Assembly (NCBI GenBank): GCA_013398275.1
Contig: VZSE01013631.1
Location: forward strand, 2,946,550 to 3,010,549
Direction: 5' to 3'
DNA from: Promerops cafer
Taxonomy: Eukaryota > Chordata > Aves > Passeriformes > Nectariniidae
Length of the DNA: 64,000 nt
Numbering within the stretch: the stretch's first letter is position 1; every line of letters starts with the position of its first letter. Under the pieces are notes generated by a model. It searched no databases and was not told where the DNA came from. It saw nothing but the letters and a program-made list of their open reading frames with translations. The position numbers and the translations under genes were made by a program. This document shows positions 1 to 14,660 of this stretch, piece by piece.

Positions 1-966
1 ATTTTGTGCTTATTCATAAATCTGCATACTGAAATCGGGGGCAAGAGTCTGTGCTACGTGTTCATCCAGCCCTTGGCATCCCCCAGTAGGAATTCCAGCC
101 TTTCACTGAGTTGTTACAAATGCAGAACAAGTGCCTCAGCAGCGCGTGGTTCTCCCTTACCCTCTCATCTGAAGGTGTTATTCTGGTCATGGTTAATCAA
201 CTGTGAGCCTGGGAGTGACAAGTCAGTTCAGTCAAGTCACTTTAATCACTTTAGAGCCAGGTCCAAAGACTGTAGCTGTCTCACAGTGCTGGCTGTGACA
301 CTTAGTCAGGGTCCACATTAAATTAAAAGGCCTAATTCTGAATGTATTTAAACAGAAAGCTCTCTGTGAAGATGTAGTCCACCAGACCCCCCAGTTGCTG
401 GAAGATGGGCAAATATGCACTGTGCTTTCTGGAAAGGACTCCAAAAAAAAGAGTTTTCTGTTGAAAAGTCTCCGTATCTCCATCACAGTAAACAGAAAAA
501 TACAAAGCTCTTCTTCACTCCACATCAAGCTGGCAAAACCAAATACTTTTCATTGTTCTACCTCATATCTATTAGTAAGTCTGTGACTACAACCAACTTG
601 GATGATAAGTCACCAACCAGATTTACTCATCAGGCTCTCTGGCTCTCTGCTTTGGCCTCCATTTTTCCTGCCCACCTAAAAGATGTTGCTGTGCTCCATA
701 GCAAGCAGCATCATGCCTCTAATGGGTGTCTTAAATACATATCTGCCACAGAGGAAACTGCCTTTCCCTGCTGTAGCAGATTTTGGGGAGTGGAGGACTG
801 GTCATTCAGCTTATGCTCTGGGGAGAAGTCTCCTTACCTCATTAAGAGAACTAGCTCTCTTTACAGATTTTGATTTTAATTAGCACATCTGGACCACATC
901 GTTTTCCTCTTATATCTTTCCTGTTGTCCATGCTGCGCCTCAGTCCTGCCTACCGTCTTCCCTTGT

Positions 967-1107
967 GCCATCCCTGGAAGTGTTCAAGGCCAAATTGGAT
1001 GGGACTTTGAATGACCTGATCTTGTGGATGGTGGAGGGGTTGAAACTGATGATTTTTAAGGTCTCTTCCAGCCCAGGCCATTCTAAGTTTCTATGTTTCA
1101 ATGATCC
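967..1107 (+). mobile_element. CR1 LINE fragment (3' end)
   Basis: ATCCCTGGAAGTGTTCAAGG and the following bases, then TTTTTAAGGTCTCTTCCAGCC, match the 3' untranslated end of avian CR1 retrotransposons. Only about 140 bp remain, a usual 5' truncation. Confidence 0.85.
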
Positions 1108-4100
1108 AAAACCACACACAACGGTGCTGCTTGGGGGCTCATCAGACCAATGCTCTCTGCAGCTCCAGTGTCAAGTGACAAACACCTGCTGAGCCATGTG
1201 CTGCCCAGGAGGGGCAGGGAGGGGTGGCATCAGGACAGGGAGAGCTGCAATCCACTTGAGTATGGTTTGCAGGCAGAAGGCCAGATTGCATCAGTTAGCT
1301 AATGATAAGCAGGGGGGTCAGGTGAACCACTGAGCATTCACTCAGAGGCACATTTACAGGTTTGCCATACTCAGAAGGCGCCGTGTCGTGTACATGTGCA
1401 CAGTCATGTGTTGTGGGGTTTGCAGTTGCCCTTGTGAAAGTGCCTATTGGTTGAGTTTGCTTGTTTTCTGTGCTTTGGTCCATTGGTTTGCCACCAGCTT
1501 GCAGCTCTACCTCCCACATGAGACAGTTCTGCTGAATAGATGCCCTGTCCCTAATGAGAGGGATGAAACAGGAAGGTTTTGGAGCCCAGCACAGACTCCA
1601 TTTTCCAAAATTTTTTTAGCAGAGTCATCTGTTTTCAAGGAAGAAATTGATGATTAATTAATTCCTGGGATCTGAGTCGATGACCATGCCATTGAGCCCA
1701 GCAAAGCCATGCCAGTACAAGCCAGTTTAAGCAGAAGAGTCTCTACATTCTCTAACAATGGGCTCTACACTTATACCCCCTCCTGCACGCAACTTCTGAA
1801 GTTTTTAGGTGATTTCACTGAGGTTTTATGACAACAACAAGGGAAAAAAAAACCTTGGGAACTAACATTGCTCAGCAAGACACAGCCTGCAGCATGTTTT
1901 TTATGGCCAAGAACTCTCAGCGTTCCTGGCTTCATTTCCTCAGTGCTCACAGCATTCCCCCTTTATGGCAGGGCTGTGCCCCACCCCAACATGCAAGGCC
2001 ACGTCCTGGGCTCAGTCTAATCACTGGGGCAGCAGAGAGCTGGGATTCAAAAGCCTACATGAGTTAAAACAAGGCTAATCTGGGCAAGGTAACAACTGAG
2101 AGCTTGCTCTTACAGCCAGCATCGTCGAGGTGCAAACCCACTGCCTAGGCAGGGCACCAGTGCCTTTGAGTGGCTGGTGGGAAGGGCTCCATCAGTGTGG
2201 GACTGGGACCATGGTCAAACACAGAGACACACCATGGTCTCAATGGCTTTCAGTGCTTGAGCTGATGTGCTCCAGACCAGCTTGGCTACCTCTGCCCAGT
2301 GCTGCCCTGTGGGGTACCCTCCTTGGAACCATTGCAAAGGCACAACCAGCAGATGCATGAAAAGCTGCTGTCACTGATATCCCTAGTGTCAGGTTTCCTG
2401 GGCTGGTGGCCAGGGGTTTTCCTTATCAGTAGGCACTTTATAATGCAGCACTTCTGCTCACATCAAAAGGAAGGAAATAGAGAAATACGTTCTGAAATAA
2501 AGGGATTTGTTCCTAAAAAGTCAATAAAGCTGGTAAAGGACCTAATGGCAGGGTCTGGCCTGCAAAGCATGTGATGAGAACAGTTGGTCATGAAAATACA
2601 GCATTTTGGAGGATGAGGTAAGACCCTACATTTCTGGAAATAATGCAAGATCTTTGGAAATCAGAAACACACATCAGAGCTTAGTTTCTCCCAAGGCAGT
2701 TGAACCCTAATGAAGCTCACATTAAGAAGCACTGTGTTGCTGGCAGGAGGAGTCTGATGCTCTCTGCAGTGTGCCTTCCCCTTCTGTCCAGGCTCCACTG
2801 TTGTTTCACTTCAGCTGCACAGGGTAGGGGGACTCTTGCCTTCACTACTCACATGGTTAGGTAAATCCCAGAGAATGCTCACTCTCTGTGTCAGAGGAAA
2901 TCTGGATGGAGCATACCTGAAATCTCCTGAGGGATGAGATTGCTGTGGCTGAGCTTGCCTTCCCCTGAGCAGGGATTTCTATGAGTCATAACATTTTTTT
3001 ACTCCAGCCTTTACTGAACTTGGCTGTTCCCCAGTCATTTTAGCCCATATTTTTCTAGCAAGTGAGGTTTGACTTTTGCAGACATGCTGTCTATCCCATG
3101 AGGTTTTCACCTTGCTTTTTCACAGGCAAAGAAAGTAGCATTTGTTATATGAGCATAAGAGACAAGCAGCAGCTTGTAGTTTCATTATTAATTATTTACC
3201 AGACAAAAAAGCTTCCCCATCTGGGAATGTTATATTTTCCCAGGGTAATGAATGGACACTCATGACATGAGAATGCAGGAGTGACGTTGGTTTTCCCAGC
3301 TGCTAGACAAAGAGGTATCCATTGCTACAAAATCAAGTAATTAGAAATTACTTGTCTATGCAGGGAACCTGGTCATAACCCTTTCTGAGATGTTCCCATG
3401 CGGATTTGCACCCTGCAGGAAATCAGTCTGGCAGGTACAGTAACCCTGATAACACTGCCCACATAGTGGCAGTCCAGCTCTGAATTATAACAAGCTGGAC
3501 TCTATCTGGACATTTGAAAATTAACCATCCACTCGCAACTCGAGCCTGTCCTGCTTGGAATTTAAGTTCATAGCTAACTTGATAAGAGTGTGAGTCAATC
3601 CAGTGAAACCCTCCTTAGCTCTGTTACGCTGCAAACCCACAGGCCAGCTGGAAATATTTGTGTTTGAGCACAAAAGAAGGTGCACAAGCTCCTCAGTGAT
3701 CTCATGCTGTCAATCTTTCCTGTTTCTTCTGTATGCATCAAGACAGGAGGCCATTGTCCTCAGTCAGTGTCAGTCTTAATCCCGTGGATGACAGTGGGAG
3801 TATGATGGGTGCATGTGGGATGAGCTGCATTTCTCTGCAGGCTTCCCAGTGCACAGCCACTTTATGCACAACATTTTTGGCATAAGACTTCTTGGGAAAT
3901 GTCTTTGTTTCTGTCACAGAAGCACAGAGGAACCAGAGTCGGTGGCTTCAGCCAGATCTTCCACTGCTGTAAATAGTCATAAGCTCATCTCACCACCTGA
4001 GGTACAAATTTAGTCCTGTACGCTCTCCTTAACTCTTGTCACCCTGCGGGAGCTCACATCAGAGAGTAAAACCAGCCAGCCTGAGGCAGAAGCATCATGT

Positions 4101-7100
4101 AACCAAGAATCCTCTGGCTGCTGTTAGGATAACATAGCAATTTGCCATCTTCCTTTTCCTCTCTTGCCTGTAATTATGCTTCAGTCACTGGTCATCTGTT
4201 CTCTTCAGACCTATAATCCAGCAACCTTTCCGGTCCTGTCACCTACAAGTACTTATTTGTTTGCACAGTTAGGAAGGCTTAGGCTTCTTTTTCTGCTCTT
4301 TTGGGAAGACACAAACTGCAGCTGTCAATGTAACACCGATAATATGCCTCACTCAGAAAAAAATCAATAGGTGCTGTAAGTGTTAACCATATGGGCATGA
4401 CAGTAAACATGCTCTGAAAGCCCCAGGAAATGTTAAATGAAAGCAGAGCTGCAGTGGGGAAGGCAGCAGGGTAGCCATGACTCAGTGTAGGCAGAGATTC
4501 CCCTTCATGTTGTGCGTGTAGTGATGCCCATCTCTAACATATTTAACAAGATATAAAGTTGTAGTGTCCTGTATGATCACTAAATTGTCTTCTGTAAGCA
4601 ACTATGCGTATTTGACTTAGGCACCTTTCTAGCAGTGTGGAAAGAGTTTGTAAGGAACCATAAAAAGTCATTACATATGCAGAACAATTGAACCTCCTCA
4701 GCATCTGTGGTAGGAAACACATCTGTCTTCTGTCCCTTTCTTTCCTAAATGTCTCCCTGAATCAACTTTTATGGGAGGGTCGTAAATATCCCTTTCTATT
4801 CGAATCCAGGAGTTAACAATACCCCCTGTGACCATAAACACAAGATGTTTCATTGAGGAAAGAGGTGCACTCAAGTAAGCAGAGATCTTTGTGACAGTTG
4901 CTGCCAGCATGGTCCCCATGCACCGCTAATCACATTAGTGGGAGAGCACGGAGGTGGCCAGCAGACAGCAAAAGAAAGAGGGAGAGAAAAGCAAGACTAA
5001 TCTTGTTAAAAGGGAAGCAAAGATAGACGCTACTTTTACACAGAAGCTTATAACGTCCCCATTTTCCCAGGGCTGGAATCACCTGGATGGTCTCTGAGCA
5101 GCACGGCTGCTGCTGCTGTTGTGGAAACAAACAGCCCCACATCTCTTGTGTTACCGAGGGCTGGTTTTTCTTACAGCTCTTTGCCATCCGTGGTCTCTTG
5201 GTTTCTGCACAGGCAACCTTGAATCCTTCTTGAAGTAGAGGTTTATTTGCCTCCAGATGATTTTAAAAGCAGTACAGCTGGTTTTAATCCCCTGCATGAG
5301 ATCCTTTTCCACCAGAGGAAGACTCACAATTTTCAACAGATAAAACAAATGCCTGATCTAAAATATTTACGTGTTTTCTCATCCTCCTCTGGAGAGGCAC
5401 TGTCAGATGTTTGAAGGTGCCTTCTTCCTGAATGAAATCTTTTGCTCTCTGGTTGCATGAGGGTGATGGACAAATCCCAAATGTGCACTTTTCTTACTTG
5501 AGGAGGCACAAAACACCCCCCAAACTGGGAGCTAAGGGTTAGGCAAGCAGTCACTAAATGGCCTCTGGTAGTCCCCCCAGTAGGGTTTCATCCTTTAGTC
5601 CTGGCACACAACCTTTCCATGCTGTGAGCCATGATGCAGATACGTTGTCTCAGGGCTGAGGTGCTCTCTGCTCACTCCCTCCGCCCATATGTGGTGGAGA
5701 AGGGGTGAGGGAAAGAGGTACAGGAGGAGAGGTGCTCCTGACCAGAGACACTCACAGAAGCATAGGCACCAGAACGTGCATTAACCCACACACACAGCTC
5801 AGTGAGCAGGATGCTGTGACCGTGTGTTGAGGCTTTTCAACCAGCTGGGAGCCCAGAGCCCACAGCACCCAAGACAGTGAGCTTCCAATTCAACTAAGCA
5901 AGACTAAGCTTTGGGGAAAGATTTTTATCTTCTGGGGAACCAGAGCCTGGAGAGGCAGCACCTGTCAGAGGCATGTCAGGGTAACTCTCCAAGCCAGTGC
6001 TGGAAGGCTGATGGGTACAGCCTTTCTGAGTACTTCTCCAGCAAGACAGTCCTTTCTCCCATCACCCATGACTGTATACCTAGTAGAATTGTGTTAGTGG
6101 ACCCCCTCCCACAGAGTTTAATGTTACAAGGGAAAACAGCACCTTGATATCTGAAAGGAGCCTTAACCCGTTTTTTTGCCCTGCCTGTTTATTCAGTATC
6201 GTACTACAGAGCTGAGGGCAGATAAACAAAGTTCTTGCGTCAGTGGTTGTGATGTCTGCTGCTACAAGTGCTGGTGCCTTGCCAATTAATCAAATGGAGC
6301 AGGGGAAGGAGAACATGACAGATGGGCAGGAGAAATCCTTGATGGAAAATCTGACTTGTTGGTGCATGGGGTGACAGTGGCAGGAGGGAGCAAAAAATGA
6401 AGAAACAAGTGGAAATCTAGAGGCAAGGACAGTGATGATGGCTTCATAGCTGAGAGCCCATGCCCAGTCAGGTGGGGATCAGCCACTTGTCGCCTTGGTA
6501 TTTCATCAAGTTCTTAAATACCAAACGCAAAACAGAGACCCTTTTGGCATGAAGGCCATGATTTCACTATGGGTTAGTGGTGGCTAAATGAGCTGGGAAG
6601 TGGCTGTTGTTAGTGTCCCAGGGCACTTGAGCTCCCCTTGCCATTAGAGCTGGGCCTTTCAGGAGGGGAAGAAGCACTGGTCAGGAGTGGAGCCCCTGGG
6701 GAGAGGAGAGATGGGCTGCAGGAAGAGGAGAGGCTAAGAAGGAAAAGCTTTAGGAATGCGTTCAACAAGGTTTGGGAAAGGTGGTTGGACTGGGCACACA
6801 GTTCTGGGGAGCAGTGTCTGCAATGCAGAGACACCTGCAATGAAGAGGAGCACAGGCAGACACAACATTTCTGAGCATCAGACAGCAGGACCTCTTGATA
6901 CCCAATTAACTGAGGGGAACCTGAGATCCTTGCTCTCCCAAGAGATGGATGTTTTGTTCATTTCCCAGTCCTAGGAGTGGATCAGTGAGACCAGGACCCT
7001 CCAACCCTGCTTCTCCACTCTTCTTTCTGCTCCCTTCTCTCTCTGCAGGGACAATGCTGCACCCCAAACTGGGTGGCATCCGGGGTACCTTCCCTAGCCC

Positions 7101-7483
7101 CTGCAGCCCCTCCTACCTCACGTGATCTTGACACTGACCATTTAATCATGGCTGGGGGAGAGCCTGGGACCCACACAGAACAGGGAACCAGGAGCTGTGA
7201 GGGGAAGAAAAGGCAGCAAAGGGAATAAAGGAGATGGGGCTACAGATGCCAGGAAACGGAACAAAGAGGTACCTGAAAGGAGGAGAAAGAACAGCCAGAA
7301 AGAGCTGCTGGGAAGCTTGTTTGGGTACTGCAGAAAGTCAGCATTTATTCCTGTGCAAGCCTCTTGCAGGCTGCAGGGAACATCCCGGGTGGCAAGAACC
7401 CAAATGCACACTGCATTTCAACTGCAAAGGCAACAGGCAGCTGATCCTGCACCCTGCTCATCTCTTCTCTAGGGTCATGTCTG

Positions 7484-7574
7484 GATTACTATTACTATTA
7501 TGATAATTATTACTGGGTGTAATAGTAGTACTTCCATTAATCATATTACTATTACTATTATTATTATTGTTGTT
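7484..7574. repeat. (ATT)n-rich low-complexity stretch
   Basis: Two blocks of ATTACT/ATT triplets (7484-7514 and 7544-7574) flank an interrupted GTAATAGTAGTA segment, so this is a degenerate trinucleotide microsatellite. Confidence 0.85.
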
Positions 7575-9809
7575 TCCTGTTTTTCTCAGGAATCTAGACT
7601 TTTGTCTCATGCAGGCAAGAAAATAATCTGTGGTTTGTCTTAAAGAAAAAAAACACCTTCTTTTTTGTTTTGATGGTGTCTGTCCCTCGGTTACAATTCA
7701 TTTATCCCCGTGGCTAAGACAACATATTGATCCTTCCCCTGGGCTCTGAGCCCTCCATACCTTCTCTGTTTACAGAGTTATCTATAGCATTCCTGCCTCC
7801 TCTTCACTGCTCAGGGGCAGCAAACATTCCAGGTAAAATTGATCCAGTGGATACAAGGAAAGACGTCATAAAGGAACCTGGGGCATGAGGCCACTCATGG
7901 CCTCTCTGCCATCACATAAGCTTGCTGTGGGTCAGTTGAGCATTAACTGGCTCCTGAGATGGATTCTCATAAAAAGCAGTATTGAGTGGCTCTCCCAGTG
8001 CAAACTGGGGTGTCAGGACAATTATCATCATTGCTTTTGTGCAATGAACTGGACAAACCCTAATTCCACCTTTCTCCTGGACATGCTCAGAGGTTTTGAA
8101 GGCTAGGCAAATGATGCAGACCACCCAGTCTGACCTGCATTGCACAGCTCAGAGCCTCTTACCCTTAGTTACAGCTTCAGCCCCCTGGTTTCGTGCAAGT
8201 GCACAAGTTCCACTTTCAGAAGTGCAACAGGACTGTTCTCGGTGTGTGTCAACCTCCATCAGACCTGCCTCCAGCTATGCAAGGGCTACTCAAAACAAAT
8301 GAACTCTTTCTGGGGACATGCTGTATCCTTTCCATCTTGTAACCATAGATAGGGCACAAAAAGGATATATTAAAGTAACTGCCTTCAGGTCCAGTCCCAC
8401 TCATTGTTCCCTGGTCCTGTAGACCATGTTCAGATGGTTGCAGATCAATACAAGTCATACTGGAAACCCATCACTTCTCACAGGGAGATGACTCCACCTT
8501 GGGCTACAGTGTCAAGCTCCTATGTAGGTGCCCTGCTTGTCCTCCTGAAATGTCACATTTTCTCCTGCACAGTGGCCTAAACTCAGCCACAGGGGTAAGG
8601 TGGTGATGCATGACTTCCCTCTCAAAGGGAGGGAAATGTTTAACCTTCAGGCATAGCCCTGCTTAGCGTGGCAGTACCCAATTCCTCGCATGACTCCTTT
8701 GCTTGCCTTTCCCCAGCGTGTATGGGATCATAACTCCAGCCATGCTGTGCTAAGAGGAAGTGGTGGGGAGTGTGGGAGGGGGAAGGACCCACAGTGCACC
8801 CCACAAATCACAGGCAGTGGCCTCAATCCCTGTGTGAACAAGTGAACTTGCCAGAACAGTATAAACCTGTAAATTGATAAACACTAAGTAAAAAAAAAAT
8901 AAATGCATGAACAATTCCACATGTCTAAAAATCATGTTTTGGCCACTCTAGGTGATGGTAACTTCAAGCACCATTAAGTGAGGACTCCATTCCCAGCAGC
9001 TGTGGACAGTTATTTACTCTCCAGGTCTCAGTCCTCAGAGGCACTTAAGAGGCACGCAGCTGCCAGAGGTAGGCTGGCAGGAAATCTGCTGACTGGGTTG
9101 AGGTCTGCTGGAGCAGCTCAAGGGCTGTTTGCTTGCTGGTTGTTCTAGGCAAGCTCATCCGACTGGCCTTTAATTCTGCAAAGAATAAAATGAATCTAAT
9201 GAAGTTGGATGTATCGGAGTTTTCCCTTCATCCTAGTTCTGTGTTGATTGTTATATGTCTGCTTATATGCATAGTTTTTTCTACTGTCGTTTGTATCAGA
9301 CGAAACCTGTTTTCTAAGGTGTTGCCCTGGGTGGGAAAATCTGTGAAATGTGGTTGTGGCTTCTCCCAGGGAAAGGCCAAAGCAGCTTAAAAAGTGTGTT
9401 GGTGGGGCCAAGCTGACTTGATGCACCCCACAGCCATCTCCAACTTCTGAGTACTTTCGGAGCCCTGGTAATGAAAACTGCAGGAGCACCATTCCTGGGG
9501 GATATCAGGGACTGGTAAGGGTGATGTCCTGAGTGACATGGGGGATATATCTATAAGGGGGATTGAGTATTATTTGATAAATATACCAAAGTACCCAACT
9601 CCAAAACTTGATGGTCCCTAATAAAGTGATGTCCCTGATCATACATAACTTAGCAGAATTTGCTTGTCCACAACTTCTCAGGTGAACATGTCAAATGCAG
9701 CTCAAAACAGGTTGCTACTTCTGGCCCCAGCAGGGCATATTCATCCAGTCACTAGAACAAGAAATAGTCAGGTAATTCTGCAGTACAATTCACCTGACTA
9801 AGTTAACTT

Positions 9810-9825
9810 AAAAAAAAAAAAAAAA
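9810..9825. repeat. A16 homopolymer
   Basis: A run of sixteen A; no recognisable retrotransposon body lies directly upstream. Confidence 0.9.
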
Positions 9826-10978
9826 GCCAAAACAAAACTCAGTGATCTACACAGGGACTGGGGTGCCTGAGGGAACAGGACCTCTGTTGGTGTTTCTTAT
9901 TCCATTCTCCAGCCTGCAGGCTGTACTTTTCTTCCTAGTTCATGTTTTTCTGACACTTCTGAGATTTCTCTCTGCCTATATGGTCTTTCTGGTTGTATTT
10001 GCATACACACCTCCATTAAAATAACAATTTCTACTTTGCATTTGCAATCAGAGATAATAAAAATACTCTGTTTTCATAGCTTGGTTCCCCAACAGCTTTT
10101 CAATTTATCTGTTTTCAGACTTTGTTCCTATTTTTCATCTCTCTTATGCTCAAACAGATGCTTGAATGTATTACCATGTGCTGAGAGGAGAAGGCAGCTG
10201 CCACACTGGCCAACTTCAACAAGTCTCCATTTTATCTTGCCTTCCTGGGCAGATCAATATACTCCAAGTGTCTCACAATGTACTCTAAGTGTCCTGTCCC
10301 AGTCTGAAACACTGCTGGCGTTCTGACTTGCATGCTCTGAAAGGTTTGGGGCTCACAGGAAAACAAATTGAGAAGGACTGGGTGCTTCTTTGAGGCTACT
10401 GTATTTACCCCTATGCTGCTGGAACCAGCTGTTCTGGGATGACAGTGTGGGTCTGCATGCTCTGCTCCATGGCCAGAGAGGGTGGTGTGCCGTGTGCTGG
10501 GCTCAGTTGGATCTCCCCGGGGCTCGGCTCTCTAGTCCAGAAGTCTGACCTTGCAGATGTCTGCTGAATTTACTGCTGAATTGTTTCAGTGGCTGAATTG
10601 CAGGAAAAAAAGCTTTATGTTTAGAGCCCTTATAGCCAAGACCAGTGAGAGCTCGGGCAGTTTTGATGGACCAAAGGGACCAAGGTGGGCTGGACACCAC
10701 AAGACCTCATAGATGCCATTTTGTATTCCAGCTCAGAGAAAGTCAGTGGGAGAAAACAGCTTATGGTAAAGGTCTAACCTCCAGGCCCGTGAGCACAATT
10801 GCCCTGCAATATAAAGGCTTCATTCTGTACTGCTACAACTGAGGAAATTTTTGGGAACAAACTTCCAGGGCTTTAGGACGAGACCCAGACTCACAGTGTT
10901 TATTTTATTGCTGTCTTTGGGCCAGTATTTACCAGTGTTTATTAGTTGTTTGAAAGCAAATTAATTGCATAAAAGTCA

Positions 10979-11070
10979 TGTTGCCTTTCAGACTCTAATG
11001 TGCTTGGGCAAGTCACTTATCTCTTCTATGATCCCTGCATGCATAAAGCATCTGACACAGCACACAGGGA
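10979..11070 (-). mobile_element. MIR-like (CORE-SINE) relic
   Basis: CTTGGGCAAGTCACTTATCT followed by CTTCTATGATCCCTGCATGC resembles the reverse complement of the MIR 3' half (CTTGGGCAAGTCACTTAACCTC...). Old MIR copies are present at low level in birds. Confidence 0.45.
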
Positions 11071-11337
11071 ATGAAGCCATTGCATCTCAGAGGCAAAGCT
11101 CATCATGGACCTGGCTTCTTGAACTGCCTTCACTTCCAGAGAAGTGGTTTGGTGGTCCATGAAGGACACTTAGACCATATCAGGAGGTCCTGTCTCCACA
11201 TTATCTAAAAGTTAGGAGCCTAATTTCAAACTGAAATGTAAATCCGTGGGCTAACACTTATTAGCTAGTAAAAAACTCTCTTCAGTTTCCTGAAAGGAGA
11301 TTGTAGTGAGGTGGGTTTTGGTCTCTTTTCCACATAA

Positions 11338-11618
11338 CAAGAGATGGGATAAGAGGAAATGGCCTCTAGTTGTGCCAGGGGAGATCTAGACTGGATATTG
11401 GGAAAAATTTCTTCCACTAAAGGGTAGTCAAGCACTGGAACAGGCTGCCCAGGGAAGTGGTAGAGTCACCATCCCTGGAGGTATTTAAAAGCTGGGTAGA
11501 TGTGGCACTTGGGGACATGGTGGTGTTGACAGTGGTGTTAGTGGTTTAGTGGTGGAGTTGACAGTGCTGGGCTGGACTCAATGATCTTAGAATCTTTTCC
11601 AATCTAGATGATTATGTG
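11338..11618 (+). mobile_element. CR1 LINE fragment (3' end)
   Basis: The segment has the CR1 order of motifs: GACTGGATATTGGGAAAAAT, GCACTGGAACAGGCTGCCCA, ATCCCTGGAGGTATTTAAAA, and CTGGACTCAATGATCTTAGA. A small internal expansion of GTGGTGTTGACA/GTTAGTGG-like units occurs near 11,520-11,565. Confidence 0.9.
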
Positions 11619-13869
11619 TTAGTCACTGCAGGCTGCCACCATTTCATTCACCTTTCAGATGACAATATCCAGGACCTAATTTTTCAAGCTCTTCTATAAA
11701 AGAAATCAGTCTATTTCTGACCATAAACATCATATCTCTGTCTGCTTGGTAGCAGCCTGATACTCTATTATCTAGCTCCCTTTCTTACAAAGCATTTTCC
11801 TAGACTTCTTCAGAGGATCACCCAAGCACTACTTTACTTCTTGTGTTACACAGGAAAGCAAATAGACACAGTGGTGTATTTAGAATAGATTGGTGTTTTC
11901 TCTCTTTAAACTAGCAGATCTGAGAATGATGGAAGTTTTTATGTGGCTATGTCGGATTTTGGAAGGAGGGGGGTGATAAATGTTAGGTTTCTCGATTTTT
12001 AACCTTAGTTGTAAAGACTGAAACCCCTCATTCATCTCTTTGTCTCTTTTTGGCACCAACCATAAGTTTTTAGGCAGGAATTACTTTGGAAGTTTAAAAA
12101 CTCTGTCAAGTGAGATAGGGCAAATTTATGCATGGCAACTGCAATTCTTTACCTACTGAAAACCCAGGAAAACTTTTCCCACTTTCAGAAAGCTACATGG
12201 TAAATATACCACACTTTTTGTTTACTGCTACAGATCAACAGATGAGCTTGAATATTGCTCTTGGGATGTTTCTGAAACATCCTTTGATAGCTAGTCACTC
12301 TCTACAAATGATGTCATAAAAACCAAGAAAATAATAAAAGATTGTCATATTTCTGATACTTTCTGTCTTTACACTTACATGAAAAAAATTGCATTTGTCT
12401 GGTCACTAAAGTCCTTTACTGGACTAAAATGATTCTCTATTAACAGTCACAATTCAGAACTACGAAATTTCCCTTTACTAGGAAAATGTAATTATTTTCT
12501 TTTTTTTCCTTTTTTGTTTCAAAAATGAGTGAAAAAATATTAATTTCCTTTCCATTCTAGATGGGGAACCTATTCCTTTTTAAACTGAAACCTTGTGGTA
12601 CACATTTTAAGTTTTTTGCAGCTATGCTGTAAGTTAACACCAATGCACAGCTTCCATATATTCTATTGAATGGTGCCTACATCCTTGTGAACAACAGGCT
12701 TTGAACTTTGCCTGTTGCTGTTGTGAAGGGTTTGTTACATGAAGACCTCATCTTCCATTGCTTTTATTCTTGCGATTATTAAATAATATTACCATCAATG
12801 ATATTTATGTGTTATTTAGCCTGTTGCTGTACAGGCACAAAATAAGAGACACGCCCTGCCCATGTGCTTCGGATAACCAAGATTACTTGGTAAATATAAT
12901 TCTCCTAAAGACCATGCAAACATGTTCCCACATTGCACTTCCCTAGTTTGCCATTCTCCTTTTCTGGTTTCATTGGTTCTTAATACCTTTCTAGGCTAAT
13001 GTGACTGTCCTCACATTCTCCCAGCTTTCTCCACCATTGACTGTCATGATGAACTGAGTTGCTGCATCAAAGCAAATCCCAGTCTGATAAGAAGCAGTAG
13101 CATGTTAAGCCGGTTTCATGCTTCTTTCACAGATTGCTTGATTCAGCTGATACAGCCTTAAACTATGATTGGCTCCATTTCCCCATCAGGGTCATTGGGT
13201 TTTAATCTCTCTCTGGTGCTCAGCCTGCATAGTCAGAATGCACTGATAATAACAACAGACAGAATCTCTCTTAATGTTGAACTTAAACTTCCTTGAAAAG
13301 GAACCAAGACGTGTAGCAAATTAGACTTCATCTAGTGGACTGTTACATCTCTTGCACAGAAGTGTATTAATTGGAAATGCACCAATTCAGAGTTTTCCAG
13401 CCAAGATAACCTTTCAGTACAGCAAGAGATATCACACAACCTTTATGCAATCTCACTGTGCTGCTTCAAAAACATCCTTTGACAGATTTAGATATGTCAA
13501 CCAGAGTGAGTCCTTGCTAAAACACTCCAGCCCTGAGGGGGTCCCAGGTAAGTTTGAGCTGCAAGCCTCTACAAGTAATTGACCTGTGTGGAAAGCCAGC
13601 TGGATCACCTGCAGATGTTAGTGGTGGTAGTACATGCTTGCCCACAGGGAACTGGATTGAAGTTACTCAGCTTTCATCAGATAGCAAAAATTATCCCTTT
13701 TTATTGATCCCAAATGTTTTGAGCCATGACTGCCCAGTGAGAAATGGCTCTGGATACAAGCTCAAGCTCATTGAATAGAGGCGAAGTTGCCACTGGTTTC
13801 CTCCTGGCATTGGATGATCAGTACAGCCTTTGTCATTCTGCCCTCAACACTTGCACTTTTGAGCTCAGT

Positions 13870-13909
13870 CCAACTCTTAACACAGCAGCCCAACTCTTAG
13901 TACAGCATG
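13870..13909. repeat. Two-copy 20-bp tandem repeat
   Basis: CCAACTCTTAACACAGCAGC is followed at once by CCAACTCTTAGTACAGCATG, with four mismatches. Confidence 0.75.
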
Positions 13910-14492
13910 ACAGATGACAGCCCTTACCTGCAAACTGTCTGCATCCAGATCTGTAATGAGCACCTTAGCCTCATCTCTTAATGAATCCTGGTCAGAGGTG
14001 TCTCAGATAGCCTTGGCCAGTTAAAAACAGTCCAGATTAATACTCTTGGACCTGGACATGACTGTGGATTTAGCTGAGGACCTGAATCACTAATGCAACA
14101 GCTTTGTGCCTGACTGCTTTCAAGGAGATAGGGATGTGTCCCCAGACTAAGGACAAGCTTGGAACAGCAGTTCAAGATATTGGCAATGGAGTAAAATACC
14201 ATTCCTCACACTCTTTTAGTGCATGGTTGATGTGTAAGAGTCTTTACTCATTCAATATCTGCTTAAATGACTGCAGATAGTATCAAGCCAGCTCAGAGGG
14301 TGGAGTTGCTGCAGGCACTTTACGGGAAGAGAGCCATGTCTTGCCTTCATCCCCTCTGAAGTTTAAAGGCAGCCTCAGTGAGCCCTCCAGCTAAAAGGCA
14401 ATGGAGATCTCCTGTGACAGGAAACTCAGAGCAAGGAAAACAATGCATTTTGGGAAGATTGCTTGGATACTGGCTGTGTGGAAAGGCAAACC

Positions 14493-14660
14493 TAGAATTG
14501 TAGAATCACAGGATATGCTGAGTTGGAAGGGACCCATCAGGACCATTGAGTCCAACTCCTGGCCCTGTACAGGACACCCCAAGAATCACACCATACGTCT
14601 GAGAGCAATATCCAAATGCTTCCTGAACTCCGTCAAGCATGGTACAGACCTCCTGCATCT
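14493..14660 (-). mobile_element. CR1 LINE fragment, reverse orientation
   Basis: AGAATCACAGGATATGCTGA, GTTGGAAGGGACCCATCAGG and GAGTCCAACTCCTGGCCCTG are the reverse complement of the CR1 3' end, followed by CCAAATGCTTCCTGAACTC. The far boundary is approximate. Confidence 0.88.

Larger units (their letters stand above)
1..11337. other. Intergenic, left end
   Basis: No exon with plausible splice sites and recognisable protein was found on either strand. Apart from the CR1 end at 967-1107, the ATT-rich repeat at 7484-7574, an A16 run at 9810 and the MIR-like relic near 11,000, it is unique sequence. Purine-rich patches occur at 6,640-6,770 and 7,190-7,310. Open frames are all about 100 codons or shorter, except one of 152 codons at 415-873 with no recognisable domain. 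Confidence 0.7.
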